A DNA stretch of 24,498 nt, from the IMG/VR virus record IMGVR_UViG_3300048929_000747, positions 1 through 24,498 of that record. The stretch is one strand, 5' to 3'. Positions 6,587 to 14,025 of the stretch are shown piece after piece; position 1 is the first letter of the stretch, and each line of letters starts with the position of its first letter. The notes beneath the pieces were generated by a model that was not told the DNA's origin, made no database searches, and was given only the letters and a program-made list of their open reading frames with translations. Origin of the DNA: a virus. The translations under genes and the position numbers were made by a program.

Positions 6587-7063
6587 GCACATTTTGATGC
6601 AGCTTGCCGAGCGTTTGTGCTGACGCACAATCTGGAGGATGTGGCCGCTGCCGTTGGTATGCGCCCACAATTACTTCGTAATAAGCTGAATCCATTGCAA
6701 CCGCACCGTCTCACCTGTGAAGACCTGCTGGCCATCACTGATAAGACAGAGGATGGGCGTTTGCTTGATGGGCTGCTCGCACAGATTAACTGCCTTCCGT
6801 CTGTTCCAATCAACAACGCAACAGAAGCCAATATGCAGTTTTGCGCGCTTAGTGCGACTGCATGCGTGGGCGCGATTGCTGGGGAAGCGGTATCAACAGA
6901 TCACATGACAGCTGCCCGTCGCACTCAAATTCTTGATCGTGCTCGCGATGCAATTCGTTCCCTTTCTGTTCTGGCTTACACCGTAGAAAGCCGTCTCCAG
7001 TCTGCGCCGGTTATTGCTGCTGCCGTCGATATCGTGACTACCAGCGCTAGCAGCATGATGTGA
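6560..7063 (+). CDS. cII: Phage 186-type CII regulator
   Basis: The 167-aa product matches 186 CII in length and arrangement (phage regulatory CII / CP76 family). A helix-turn-helix lies near residues 23-45 (LEDVAAAVGMRPQLLRNKLNP) followed by the LTCEDLLAITDKTEDGRLLDGLL segment; the C-terminal half is helical and Ala-rich. In 186, CII activates the leftward pE promoter to establish CI synthesis and lysogeny; it is unrelated in sequence to lambda CII. The start has AGGA six bases upstream (GTAGGAACA). The probable target site overlaps its own start codon. It is followed closely by the Fil-like gene. Confidence 0.92.
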   Translation: MFDYQTSKHAHFDAACRAFVLTHNLEDVAAAVGMRPQLLRNKLNPLQPHRLTCEDLLAITDKTEDGRLLDGLLAQINCLPSVPINNATEANMQFCALSATACVGAIAGEAVSTDHMTAARRTQILDRARDAIRSLSVLAYTVESRLQSAPVIAAAVDIVTTSASSMM

Positions 7064-7072
7064 GGGGAAACA

Positions 7073-7267
7073 ATGAAACCTTTCGTTACCTACCTAAAAA
7101 GACAATCACCGCCAATGCAATTGGCAAGTGGGGGGACTGGCTGGCTTGAATTACCAAACGGCCAGCGCTGGAACCCTGGCCACAAGTACAAATTCGATGG
7201 CCGTTCCTCCCGTCATCCGTTGTGGTTACGTTTGTTCGGGATTAGCAGGAGGCGTCATGGCTATTAG
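7073..7267 (+). CDS. fil: Fil-like filamentation protein (DUF2724 type)
   Basis: The 64-aa basic product has the pattern MKPFVTYLKRQSPP, GWLELPNGQRWNPGHKYKF and a terminal LWLRLFG, which I recognise as the Fil family of 186-like phages. In 186 Fil causes host filamentation when expressed. The gene starts nine bases after cII with a GAGGGGAAAC ribosome site and ends inside the start region of the next gene, so it belongs to the same early operon. Recognition is by pattern memory. Confidence 0.7.
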   Translation: MKPFVTYLKRQSPPMQLASGGTGWLELPNGQRWNPGHKYKFDGRSSRHPLWLRLFGISRRRHGY

Positions 7268-7685
7268 CCCAAAGCAGCAGGAGATCGGCCTTAAGTGGCT
7301 GGGCAATATCCGCCGCAAATACTGGAGTGAGAAAAGCGAAGCCGCTGAATGGTGGGACAGATTAACACCAGAATGGCGCGGGGTGGTTTTACATGCCGCC
7401 GCAGTTGCTTCCGGGAGAGATGTTTTCAAAGCGCACCTGTGTAAATGTTGCTGGTCTGAGTTATTCGACCGTCTGGACTACCGGGCAATGATTCAACTAC
7501 GCCAGGGAATATCCAGAGCGCGTCTGACGTTTGAAGGTTTCGGAAGTTTGAGCGACAACGATTTTTCAAAGCGCAGCGCCAACCGCCAGGTTAAAAAGGC
7601 ACATCCGATCCACAGCAGTAATGGCGTACAGATGATTATCGCGCCTCATATCGTTCATAAGATGCAACAGCAGGAGAATCACTAA
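7257..7685 (+). CDS. Early phage protein, DUF5347-like
   Basis: The 142-aa product begins at the ATG at 7257, which has a near-perfect AGGAGG five bases upstream; the longer frame from 7128 lacks this. It overlaps the end of the Fil-like gene by 11 bases. Features are a Trp-rich N-terminal region (LKWLGNIRRKYWSEKSEAAEWWDRL), two Cys in LCKCCW, and a basic RQGISRARLTFEGFGSLSD segment. It occupies the position of the early host-interfering gene dhr in 186, and I associate it with DUF5347; neither link is proven. Function unknown. Confidence 0.75.
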   Translation: MAISPKQQEIGLKWLGNIRRKYWSEKSEAAEWWDRLTPEWRGVVLHAAAVASGRDVFKAHLCKCCWSELFDRLDYRAMIQLRQGISRARLTFEGFGSLSDNDFSKRSANRQVKKAHPIHSSNGVQMIIAPHIVHKMQQQENH

Positions 7686-8086
7686 TGTCCATTATCTCTG
7701 TAAACGCCAAAGAACTGGGACAGGAGCTGGCGGTGTGGGGTGTTCCACATAATTACGCCATTCTCTTCCTTGAGAAAAGTACAGTCAAAAATGGCCGTGT
7801 AGCGTTACATCCGTTTTTCTTTAACGACACCGATCATCTGACAAACAAGCGGCACTGGCTGGCAGTGAATGCTGCTTACTGGTGCTGTGTTTATCGTGAA
7901 GCGCAAAACCAGTTCCAGCAGGTTGAAGCGCTGGCTAGCATTCGAACCATGTATTTCATTGCCGGGTCATTAGGCGCTGGGGAAGTCAAAGCGCTGATCC
8001 AGGAGTGGTGGCGTAATACCTACGAGCTTCACCAGATATCTGCACCGAACTGCTCAGCCGCGCCCGTTAACGTCTCTTTCCACTAA
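7685..8086 (+). CDS. Early phage protein of unknown function
   Basis: The 133-aa product starts in a one-base TAATG overlap with the previous stop, so it is probably translationally coupled. It has aromatic-rich segments (HPFFFNDTDHL, AYWCCVYREAQNQF, EWWRNTYELHQ) and no signal peptide or transmembrane helix. Its place corresponds to the small genes between cII and the replication gene in P2/186-like phages. I do not recognise a characterised family. GGAG lies upstream. Confidence 0.7.
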   Translation: MSIISVNAKELGQELAVWGVPHNYAILFLEKSTVKNGRVALHPFFFNDTDHLTNKRHWLAVNAAYWCCVYREAQNQFQQVEALASIRTMYFIAGSLGAGEVKALIQEWWRNTYELHQISAPNCSAAPVNVSFH

Positions 8087-8152
8087 TTAATTGCCTGAAT
8101 TTTTGGCCATCCCTGCGGTGGTCGGGGGTTCTATTGCCTTGAGGAAATAAAC

Positions 8153-8386
8153 ATGTTTGGAAAACAACCATCCAGTTCTGATGACGTCACCGGAAAAACC
8201 TTGCTTGACGTATTGCTTAATGCGGCACAGGAAGGAAAAGCAGCGGCTGCTGATTTGTGTTCCATCCGTCTGGATAGGCTGGCTAACCATGCAATTAAAG
8301 AAGGATTATCTGCTACTGAAATTGTTGAGCTGATCCGTGAAGAGGCTGCGGCCATTTGCAGTAAAGGTGGTTCGGCATGGCAGTAA
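8153..8386 (+). CDS. DUF2732-like small early phage protein
   Basis: The 77-aa product contains TLLDVLLNAAQEGKAAAADLCSIRLDRLA and a C-terminal helix ATEIVELIREEAAAI, the pattern of the DUF2732 family found just upstream of gene A in many P2-like phages. It is preceded by TTGAGGAAATAAAC, a good ribosome site. Function is unknown. Its end overlaps a very short frame at 8377-8424. Confidence 0.75.
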   Translation: MFGKQPSSSDDVTGKTLLDVLLNAAQEGKAAAADLCSIRLDRLANHAIKEGLSATEIVELIREEAAAICSKGGSAWQ

Positions 8387-8424
8387 CAACTCCGCTTAAC
8401 TCCATTTCATTGGTTTGCGCATGA
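8377..8424 (+). CDS. 15-codon leader frame coupled to rep
   Basis: ATG at 8377 has AGGTGG about seven bases upstream and opens a 15-aa frame (MAVTTPLNSISLVCA). Its TGA (8422-8424) overlaps the rep ATG at 8421 as ATGA. The rep ATG itself has no evident Shine-Dalgarno sequence, so the short frame may serve to bring ribosomes to rep. It could also be the remnant of a lost small gene; many relatives have a zinc-finger gene here. Confidence 0.4.
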   Translation: MAVTTPLNSISLVCA

Positions 8425-10436
8425 CGCATGTAGCTAATGGCCAACATCACGCCGTCGATGCCTGGCGGCGTGATACCTTCGCGCCAGGCATGCCAGCAAA
8501 TGCGACGATAACAGAACGTCGTTTATGGGCTGTTAATCCGCAGGACTATGAATGGCGCTCCCAATACCTGCATGAAATACCCGACTGGCTGGCCGGGTAT
8601 TTCGGCCACCGCTACGAAAAGCTTTTTAACGGCGTTGATGGCCGTCGCCGTGCCAATACATTCCTGCGTAAAACTATCGCCGGGAATGTATTGCCACGCC
8701 TGCGCAAAGTCATGTCCCGCTATGCCCTCCCTGGTGATATTGACGATCTCCCCTTCGGAAAGGCGCTTGGTCGTCTGCCGTCCCTTGACCGGGCTGAATT
8801 GAAAAAGCTGGCCGGTCGCGTTGCTGCCTGGCTGACCAAGGCATTCTGTGATTTTACAGACACGCTTAATGGAGAGACGCGAGACGAAAAAGAGCTGGCT
8901 AAGCGCGCGGGGCTGGCGTTTGTCCATATGGGCGAACTGGTACAGCAGGTTAACTTCATCGCGCCCTACTGGGGGGCGTTTATTGCTGACAAGCTGACGG
9001 AGCGGCAGGCGCATTCTGGCATTCTGCGTATGATGGCACCTGACTGGTGGTATCTGCGCCTTAAACGTGCCCGCGATCTCCAGCGTGAACATCTGGCCAT
9101 TGCCGTGGGGCAGGTACAAAAAGCCGCAAGCGCATACGTGTCACGCAAAACACTGGGCGAGTGGGTAGAGCAAAAAAAACGGAATACTGAGTTTTTTAAA
9201 AACTTCGACCTCATTAACGAAGACGGCGATCGCGTTGCTCTTGGCGATATGGTTTACGGCAGCGTGGCCAATCCTGCTATCCGTCGCTGTGAACTGATGG
9301 TGCGCATGCGAGGGTTTGAGGACATAGCAAACGAAGAGGGGCTGGCCGGGGAGTTCTATACCATCACTGCGCCGTCAAGCTTCCACGCCGTACACAGCAA
9401 AGGTGGCTTTGTCAGCCAGTGGAACGGATGCAGCCCACAGGACACGCAGCATTATCTCTGCCGTGTGTGGGCTAAGTGCCGTGCTGCCATTTCGCGCGCC
9501 GGTATAAAGGTTTTTGGCTTTCGTGTGGTTGAGCCTCATCACGATGGAACTCCCCACTGGCACATGCTGTTATTCATGTCCCCGCATGATGTTGCCGCTG
9601 TTCGCGACATTCTTTGCTATTACGCCCGTATAGCAGATTCAGAAGAACTTCAGTCACCCCACGCGCTTAAGGCGCGTTTTCACGTTGAGCCTATCGATCC
9701 AGAAAAAGGTTCCGCCACCGGCTATATCGCTAAATACATCTCCAAAAACATTGATGGGTTTGCACTTGAGGGGGAGACGGACGAGGAAACCGGGGAAAAC
9801 CTGCGGGATATGTCCAAAGCGGTTACGGCGTGGGCGTCCCGGTGGCGCATACGTCAGTTTCAACAAATTGGCGGCGCGCCGGTCACGGTCTGGCGCGAGT
9901 TGCGTCGTTTGCGTGATCAGCGGCTGACTGATAACCGCATGGATGCCGTTTTAGCGGCGGCAGATGTGGGCGACTGGGCTGCGTATACGCAGTTGCAGGG
10001 CGGCGCACTGGTAAAGCGCTGTGATCTGGTCGTGCGTCTCGCTTATGAAATCACAGAGCAGGGGAACGAGTACGCAGAAGATGTGCAGCGTGTTCAGGGG
10101 GTTTACTCACCTCTTATTCCTGACTCTGAAGTCTGCACACGTCTCGTCAAATGGCAGAAGGTCGCGAAGTTGGCCGAAGTGCCAGCGGAGGCGGGGGTTT
10201 CTGGCGGCAGCGCCGCCCCTTGGAGTTCTGTCAATAACTGTACGGAGGGTGGAACCCGGAGACGATTAAAACTGGAGCTAAAACAGAGGGGGTTTGCTGG
10301 GACTGATTATGAAATAGACATTTTGCAGCGCGGTGGAGGGCTGGCGTTTGGGGCATCGTCGCTAATTTTCAGTAATGGGAGGCTGCAGGAGAAGCGAAAT
10401 AAGCCACAGAATGAGCAGTGGCCTGGCTGGCAGTAG
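8421..10436 (+). CDS. A: P2 gpA-type rolling-circle replication endonuclease
   Basis: The 671-aa product is a replication initiation endonuclease of the P2 gene A family. The HUH metal-binding motif is HWH at 379-381 within VEPHHDGTPHWHMLLF, and the two catalytic tyrosines are Y435 and Y439 in GYIAKYISKNID, as in P2 gpA. A third conserved block is VTAWASRWRIRQF. The protein nicks the phage origin, expected within its own coding region, to start single-stranded rolling-circle replication with host Rep helicase. It is about 90 residues shorter than P2 gpA (761), mainly in the N- and C-terminal parts. A TTG at 8415 would add two codons, but the ATG in ATGA overlap with the leader frame is preferred. 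Confidence 0.95.
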   Translation: MTHVANGQHHAVDAWRRDTFAPGMPANATITERRLWAVNPQDYEWRSQYLHEIPDWLAGYFGHRYEKLFNGVDGRRRANTFLRKTIAGNVLPRLRKVMSRYALPGDIDDLPFGKALGRLPSLDRAELKKLAGRVAAWLTKAFCDFTDTLNGETRDEKELAKRAGLAFVHMGELVQQVNFIAPYWGAFIADKLTERQAHSGILRMMAPDWWYLRLKRARDLQREHLAIAVGQVQKAASAYVSRKTLGEWVEQKKRNTEFFKNFDLINEDGDRVALGDMVYGSVANPAIRRCELMVRMRGFEDIANEEGLAGEFYTITAPSSFHAVHSKGGFVSQWNGCSPQDTQHYLCRVWAKCRAAISRAGIKVFGFRVVEPHHDGTPHWHMLLFMSPHDVAAVRDILCYYARIADSEELQSPHALKARFHVEPIDPEKGSATGYIAKYISKNIDGFALEGETDEETGENLRDMSKAVTAWASRWRIRQFQQIGGAPVTVWRELRRLRDQRLTDNRMDAVLAAADVGDWAAYTQLQGGALVKRCDLVVRLAYEITEQGNEYAEDVQRVQGVYSPLIPDSEVCTRLVKWQKVAKLAEVPAEAGVSGGSAAPWSSVNNCTEGGTRRRLKLELKQRGFAGTDYEIDILQRGGGLAFGASSLIFSNGRLQEKRNKPQNEQWPGWQ

Positions 10437-10512
10437 TTGGTTAAGTCTGTGAATCGTATGAATTTAGATTTTCATATTATTGATTTTTCATTTCATAACA
10501 TGTGCATTTATG

Positions 10513-10534
10513 TATACTGTGTTTATATACAGTA
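10513..10534 (+). promoter_or_regulatory. LexA-box (SOS) promoter
   Basis: TACTGTGTTTATATACAGTA (10515-10534) fits the LexA consensus CTGT-N8-ACAG with symmetrical TA ends. TATACT at 10513-10518 could serve as the -10 and overlaps the box; no strong -35 is seen. LexA binding here would shut off the gene at 10556 until DNA damage. Confidence 0.88.
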
Positions 10535-10555
10535 TTTGTCGCGTGGGAGGACTCT

Positions 10556-10768
10556 GTGCAAGATTTATTGTTTGAAACTATCGCTGTTCGGCGCATTGCT
10601 TTAGTGGCTAAGTTGGTCACCATCAGTGATTGTTCTGACGAAGAAAAAGATGTAGCGCTGGCCTGGCTGGGAGAATTAACGCATGAACTGGGAAGTCGGC
10701 TTGATGAGTACGAAAAAGAAAACCCCCATAATGGGGGGGCTTTAGGCGGCGGGCGAAGCTTTCAGTAA
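10556..10768 (+). CDS. Small SOS-controlled phage protein of unknown function
   Basis: The gene begins at GTG 10556, which has GGGAGG six bases upstream and lies 21 bases after the LexA box; an upstream in-frame ATG at 10502 would start before the box and is rejected. The product has about 70 residues: an N-terminal helix (QDLLFETIAVRRIALVAKLV), then acidic helical segments to about residue 55, and a Gly-rich tail encoded across the terminator of the opposite operon. It is not a DinI-type sequence. Its control resembles Tum of phage 186, the LexA-regulated antirepressor that inactivates CI, but size and sequence differ, so an antirepressor role is only a hypothesis. It runs convergent to ogr and overlaps its end by 27 bases. 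Confidence 0.7.
   Translation: MQDLLFETIAVRRIALVAKLVTISDCSDEEKDVALAWLGELTHELGSRLDEYEKENPHNGGALGGGRSFQ
10721..10740 (-). terminator. Terminator of the leftward P-Q-ogr operon
   Basis: CCCCCA (10723-10728) and TGGGGG (10732-10737) form a strong GC hairpin with a TAA loop. On the minus strand it is followed by TTTTCTTTTT, typical of an intrinsic terminator right after the ogr stop. It lies inside the 3' part of the SOS-controlled gene; on the plus strand only CTTT follows. Confidence 0.75.
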
Positions 10769-11011
10769 ATCCAGTGCCATCTGTTTCTGATCGGGTGAGA
10801 GATTTTTTAGTAGCGTTTGCACTAACTTATCACCCGTTTTAGCGCTTGGACTCAGAGTGTGGGAAAACGTCAAATTCATAACAAAAGTATGCCCACACTC
10901 TACGTCAGCGCATGCGCAGTAAATATCTGCGATCTGCCTATGCTTCCGGTTGGTCTTTTTAATAACAGCTTTAGAGCCGCACTCCGGGCACTCGATCTTC
11001 AGGACTCTCAT
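10742..11011 (-). CDS. ogr: Ogr/Delta-family late-gene activator
   Basis: The 89-aa product has the zinc-binding pattern C8-x2-C11-x22-C34-x4-C39, exactly that of P2 Ogr, P4 Delta and 186 B. These proteins bind upstream of late promoters near -55 and contact the RNA polymerase alpha subunit. The ATG at 11011 is chosen because GGAGAG lies seven bases upstream and the family match starts there; the longer frame to 11065 has no support. It is slightly longer than P2 Ogr (72 aa) by a C-terminal tail. It follows Q in the same direction, 50 bases downstream, so it may be co-transcribed with the genes it activates; in P2 ogr lies at the far end of the genome. Confidence 0.93.
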   Translation of the reverse strand: MRVLKIECPECGSKAVIKKTNRKHRQIADIYCACADVECGHTFVMNLTFSHTLSPSAKTGDKLVQTLLKNLSPDQKQMALDLLKASPAA

Positions 11012-11061
11012 ATTCCGCTCTCCGGCTGTTAAATGATGCCTGGATTTTAGCCTTTTTTGCC

Positions 11062-12093
11062 TCATGCCGCACCCTCTGTTTGTTGTGGGAAATCAAAGTT
11101 AAGGTGCAGATATTCCGGGATTTCCGGGTCGGCGCTGATGGCCTCCATAAAGCGGCGCTGGAGGGGTAGCACTTCGCTTTTTTTGTAAATGCGCTCTGCC
11201 TTCTCCGGGTCGCCCAGTCCGGCAGCATTCTGTGCAATTTGCCCGGCCAGACCTGCCGGAAAGCGGTGCGCATTCAGCACATCCTGGGCGCTGATGTTCT
11301 TCACGCTCGCAAACTCATCATTGGCAGAAATGTCGCCCATCTGAATAAACTGCACCCCGTCTTTTTGCCCGTTCGGAATATTCACCAGAATCGTGGAGAA
11401 GTTACCGATCCCTTTGCTGTCACGCAGCTGGCGTTCAATTTCTTCTTCCAGTTCGTCGGTCATGCTGGGGTCAGAGGTGTACAGGATGCCGCCCGTATGT
11501 GCGCCGTTGTGGTAGTAGCGGCGGCGGAAAATCACCGCCTCACTGTTAAGCAGCGCGGAGTGAATGCCGCCGATGTAGTCCGGCAGGCCGTAGATATGCT
11601 GTTGCGGGTCATACATACGCAGAAAAACCACGTCTTCCGGCGGATAAATCAGCGGCTCACCCTGTTGCAGCACAGCAAACTCCCCCGTTTTACGACGACG
11701 CGTATACAACCCCGGCAAGGGTGCCAGGGCGATTACGTCACCCCAGCCATTGCGAATTTTTACGATCCCCACATCCCCGAAGGTAATAAAATCAAACACC
11801 GCGGCTTCAAGGTCATCACGGGATAACCCGCCGCCGATATAGTCAGCCAGCACCATGTTTTTACGTGAGTGGATGATGCCGCCGTGCTGGCCATTCAGGT
11901 TAATCAGCTGCGCCAGCGCCAGCCTGTCAATCGGCAGCGTAAAGTGATTGGCCTCGTTGTCATACCATACGTCGCAGTAATCCGTGCCGGTGGTCAGTAC
12001 CGGTTCGGGCTTGCCGAAACGCAGGATACTCATCTTTTTGGCTGGCGCGTTTTTACCTTTACCGCGCGCGGCGGTGTATTTCTTCTTTTTCAT
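11062..12093 (-). CDS. Q: Portal protein, gpQ
   Basis: The 343-aa product matches P2 gpQ (344 aa), the PBSX-type portal family. Recognisable blocks are DYCDVWYDNEANHFTLPIDRLALAQL, the RRYYHNGAHTGGILY segment and DVLNAHRFPAGLAG. Portal dodecamers form the head vertex for DNA entry and tail joining. A Lys-rich N-terminus precedes the core. The ATG overlaps the P stop by four bases, so translation is coupled. It is the second gene of the leftward late operon. Confidence 0.96.
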   Translation of the reverse strand: MKKKKYTAARGKGKNAPAKKMSILRFGKPEPVLTTGTDYCDVWYDNEANHFTLPIDRLALAQLINLNGQHGGIIHSRKNMVLADYIGGGLSRDDLEAAVFDFITFGDVGIVKIRNGWGDVIALAPLPGLYTRRRKTGEFAVLQQGEPLIYPPEDVVFLRMYDPQQHIYGLPDYIGGIHSALLNSEAVIFRRRYYHNGAHTGGILYTSDPSMTDELEEEIERQLRDSKGIGNFSTILVNIPNGQKDGVQFIQMGDISANDEFASVKNISAQDVLNAHRFPAGLAGQIAQNAAGLGDPEKAERIYKKSEVLPLQRRFMEAISADPEIPEYLHLNFDFPQQTEGAA

Positions 12094-13865
12094 GCTGCCT
12101 CTTTCCTGATCCGCCAGCGACTCCGCGGTTTGTTCTCGTAGTTAAGGGGTTCGTTATGCAGTGCATGGGCTATCGCCCAGAAGGATTCCGCGTGTCCGGT
12201 GTCCTGGCTGCGGTCTGCAACAAATGTCATTGCGCCACCGCTTTGCGTGGTGGTGCGGCGTATGGCCATAAAGCTGGCCGGGATCTCTTTCATGTCTTTA
12301 TCCCATTCGATACGCTGGCTCTCCACCACATCAGCGGCTTTCAGGACCAGCTGGTCTTTGGTGTGACGGTCATAGCGGATAGCCACCGCCACACGCAGGG
12401 CAAAATGCTGAATATTTTCATAAACGCCCTGGCCGATGCCGGTCACGTCGATGCCCAGATAGGTGAAGTTGTATTTGTGAAACAACTCCTCGATCTGCTT
12501 TGCCTGCCAGCGAAAATTCATCCCCTTCCAGTTAAAGACGCGCAGCACCCGGTATCGCTCTGCGGCATACTCAGGCGGGGCGACAATCACAAAGCAGCTC
12601 AAATCACCGCTGCGGGCAGGGTCGAAACCGCCCCACACAGGGCGCTCGCCAAATGGCCGCGCTTTTCTGATATCGTGATCCTGCCAGGTGTCCGTTTCTA
12701 CGCCGCAGGCCTCCAGGTCAGAAAACCGGAAAACGCTGTCTTTGCTGTCCACGAACACGCACATATAAAGCATGGAAAAGGTGGCGTCGTTGTAGCGGTT
12801 GCGCAGTTTCTCGATGCTGGCGAGGTTAAAGCCGCCCGCGATCGCATCTTCCATCGTGATGATGTAGCGCCACTGACCATCCGGGCAAAGACGGCCACCG
12901 TTGCGCATATCGTCAAAGGACGGAAAGACCGCCGCCGCGCGCTTTTTACTGCCCTGTTTCCATTCTTCGCCCGTCCAGAACGGATAGGCCTGGTGAGTTT
13001 TGGCCGATGGCGTTGAAAAGTAGGTGGTGCGCCACTTGTCATGCGTGGCCATCGCGCTGGCCACTTCGTTCAGCCTGGCGAAGTTGGGCACCCAGAAATA
13101 TTCGTCACAGTACAGGTGCCCGCTGTATGACTGAGCGGTGTTTTTGTTCGTTGAGAGAAAACGCAGCTCTGCGCCGTTACCCAGGCGAATTGGGTTACCG
13201 GTGAGTGTTATCCCGAAATACTGCTCGGCGATGTTCACGATGTAGGAGCGGAACACCTCGGCCTGCGCTTTGGACGCGGACAAGAAAATTTGCGGATCGC
13301 CGGTCATTACCGCATTTTCAAAAGCCTCATAAGCAAAATACCAGGTCGCGCCGATCTGGCGGCTTTTGAGGATGTTCCTCACCTGCTGGCCGATGTTAAG
13401 CCGCAGGTGCTTCTGGTATTCAAAGAGGTGCTCATCTGCCCAGGCATCAAAATCGTCCTGCGTCAGGGATGAAACATCATTCTTTTTATATTTGCGTTTT
13501 TTGCGCGGCTCCCCGTCGCTGTCCTCCGGGGCGTTGTCGCGCGTCGTTCCCCGGTTTTCGGCCAGCTTCTCTTTATGCTTGTTGCCCTGCGCCCGCAGTT
13601 TGGTGGCATGCGCGATCAGCATGTCCATTTCTTTAAGTTCGGTGTTGCTTTTACCGTCACGCGCAGCAAGCAGCTGGTAACGGCGTTCAATCGCTTCCTC
13701 TGTGCTTTCGTGGCTCAGTAAGTCAGCCCAGCTGTATTTTTCCGCCCAGTAGTAAACGATCCGCGCATTCGGCAGATTTAATTCGGATGCAATTTCTTTT
13801 GGCGTGGCGCGACGCAAATATAATGCACGGGCAACGCCTCTTAATTCTTCTGAGTATTTAGCCAT
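12090..13865 (-). CDS. P: Terminase large (ATPase) subunit, gpP
   Basis: The 591-aa product has the length of P2 gpP (590). An N-terminal helix-turn-helix (TPKEIASELNLPNARIVYYW, 21-40) is followed by the ATPase domain with the unusual Walker A SRQIGATW (168-175) and Walker B LYCDE (251-255). The C-terminal nuclease-like domain has GGFDPARSGD and GIDVTGIGQGVYE. It packages DNA with the small endonuclease subunit gpM, encoded in the divergent operon. It is the first gene of the leftward late operon, opposite gene O, across a 160-base divergent promoter region. Confidence 0.96.
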   Translation of the reverse strand: MAKYSEELRGVARALYLRRATPKEIASELNLPNARIVYYWAEKYSWADLLSHESTEEAIERRYQLLAARDGKSNTELKEMDMLIAHATKLRAQGNKHKEKLAENRGTTRDNAPEDSDGEPRKKRKYKKNDVSSLTQDDFDAWADEHLFEYQKHLRLNIGQQVRNILKSRQIGATWYFAYEAFENAVMTGDPQIFLSASKAQAEVFRSYIVNIAEQYFGITLTGNPIRLGNGAELRFLSTNKNTAQSYSGHLYCDEYFWVPNFARLNEVASAMATHDKWRTTYFSTPSAKTHQAYPFWTGEEWKQGSKKRAAAVFPSFDDMRNGGRLCPDGQWRYIITMEDAIAGGFNLASIEKLRNRYNDATFSMLYMCVFVDSKDSVFRFSDLEACGVETDTWQDHDIRKARPFGERPVWGGFDPARSGDLSCFVIVAPPEYAAERYRVLRVFNWKGMNFRWQAKQIEELFHKYNFTYLGIDVTGIGQGVYENIQHFALRVAVAIRYDRHTKDQLVLKAADVVESQRIEWDKDMKEIPASFMAIRRTTTQSGGAMTFVADRSQDTGHAESFWAIAHALHNEPLNYENKPRSRWRIRKEAA

Positions 13866-14025
13866 AGACTTAATTATGCCGCGCCTGAATACAAAAAACG
13901 GCGGGTGTTATTCGTAACCATTCCACTAAGGGCTGTTATCCGAACTCATAAGAATTAAGTGAGGTGAAGGGATTTACTTATTCCGTAATAATCGCCCTGC
14001 AATATCAGCGAGGCGAGAGGAAATA
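13866..14025. promoter_or_regulatory. Divergent late promoter region between P and O
   Basis: This 160-base gap should hold the two late promoters activated by Ogr. Two related elements are visible: TGTTATTCGTAAC, with GTTA/TAAC dyad symmetry, and TGTTATCCGAACT about 27 bases downstream. I could not match them confidently to the published P2 Ogr site. The O start has GAGAGGAAATA upstream. Confidence 0.5.

Noticed and set aside
8087-8152. Hidden small gene or regulatory RNA between two early genes
   Set aside because: Only 66 bases, with no frame and no convincing stem besides the ribosome site of the next gene.
10745-10759. GGCGGCGGGCGAAGC resembling the P2/186 cos ends
   Set aside because: It is within the 3' end of ogr, lacks the exact P2 or 186 cos sequence, and the resemblance is easily explained by the coding sequence. 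The cos site is probably between rep and Q but I cannot place it.
12156-13016. 286-aa open frame antisense to P
   Set aside because: It mirrors the high-GC codon pattern of the terminase gene, has no ribosome site and no recognisable domain.
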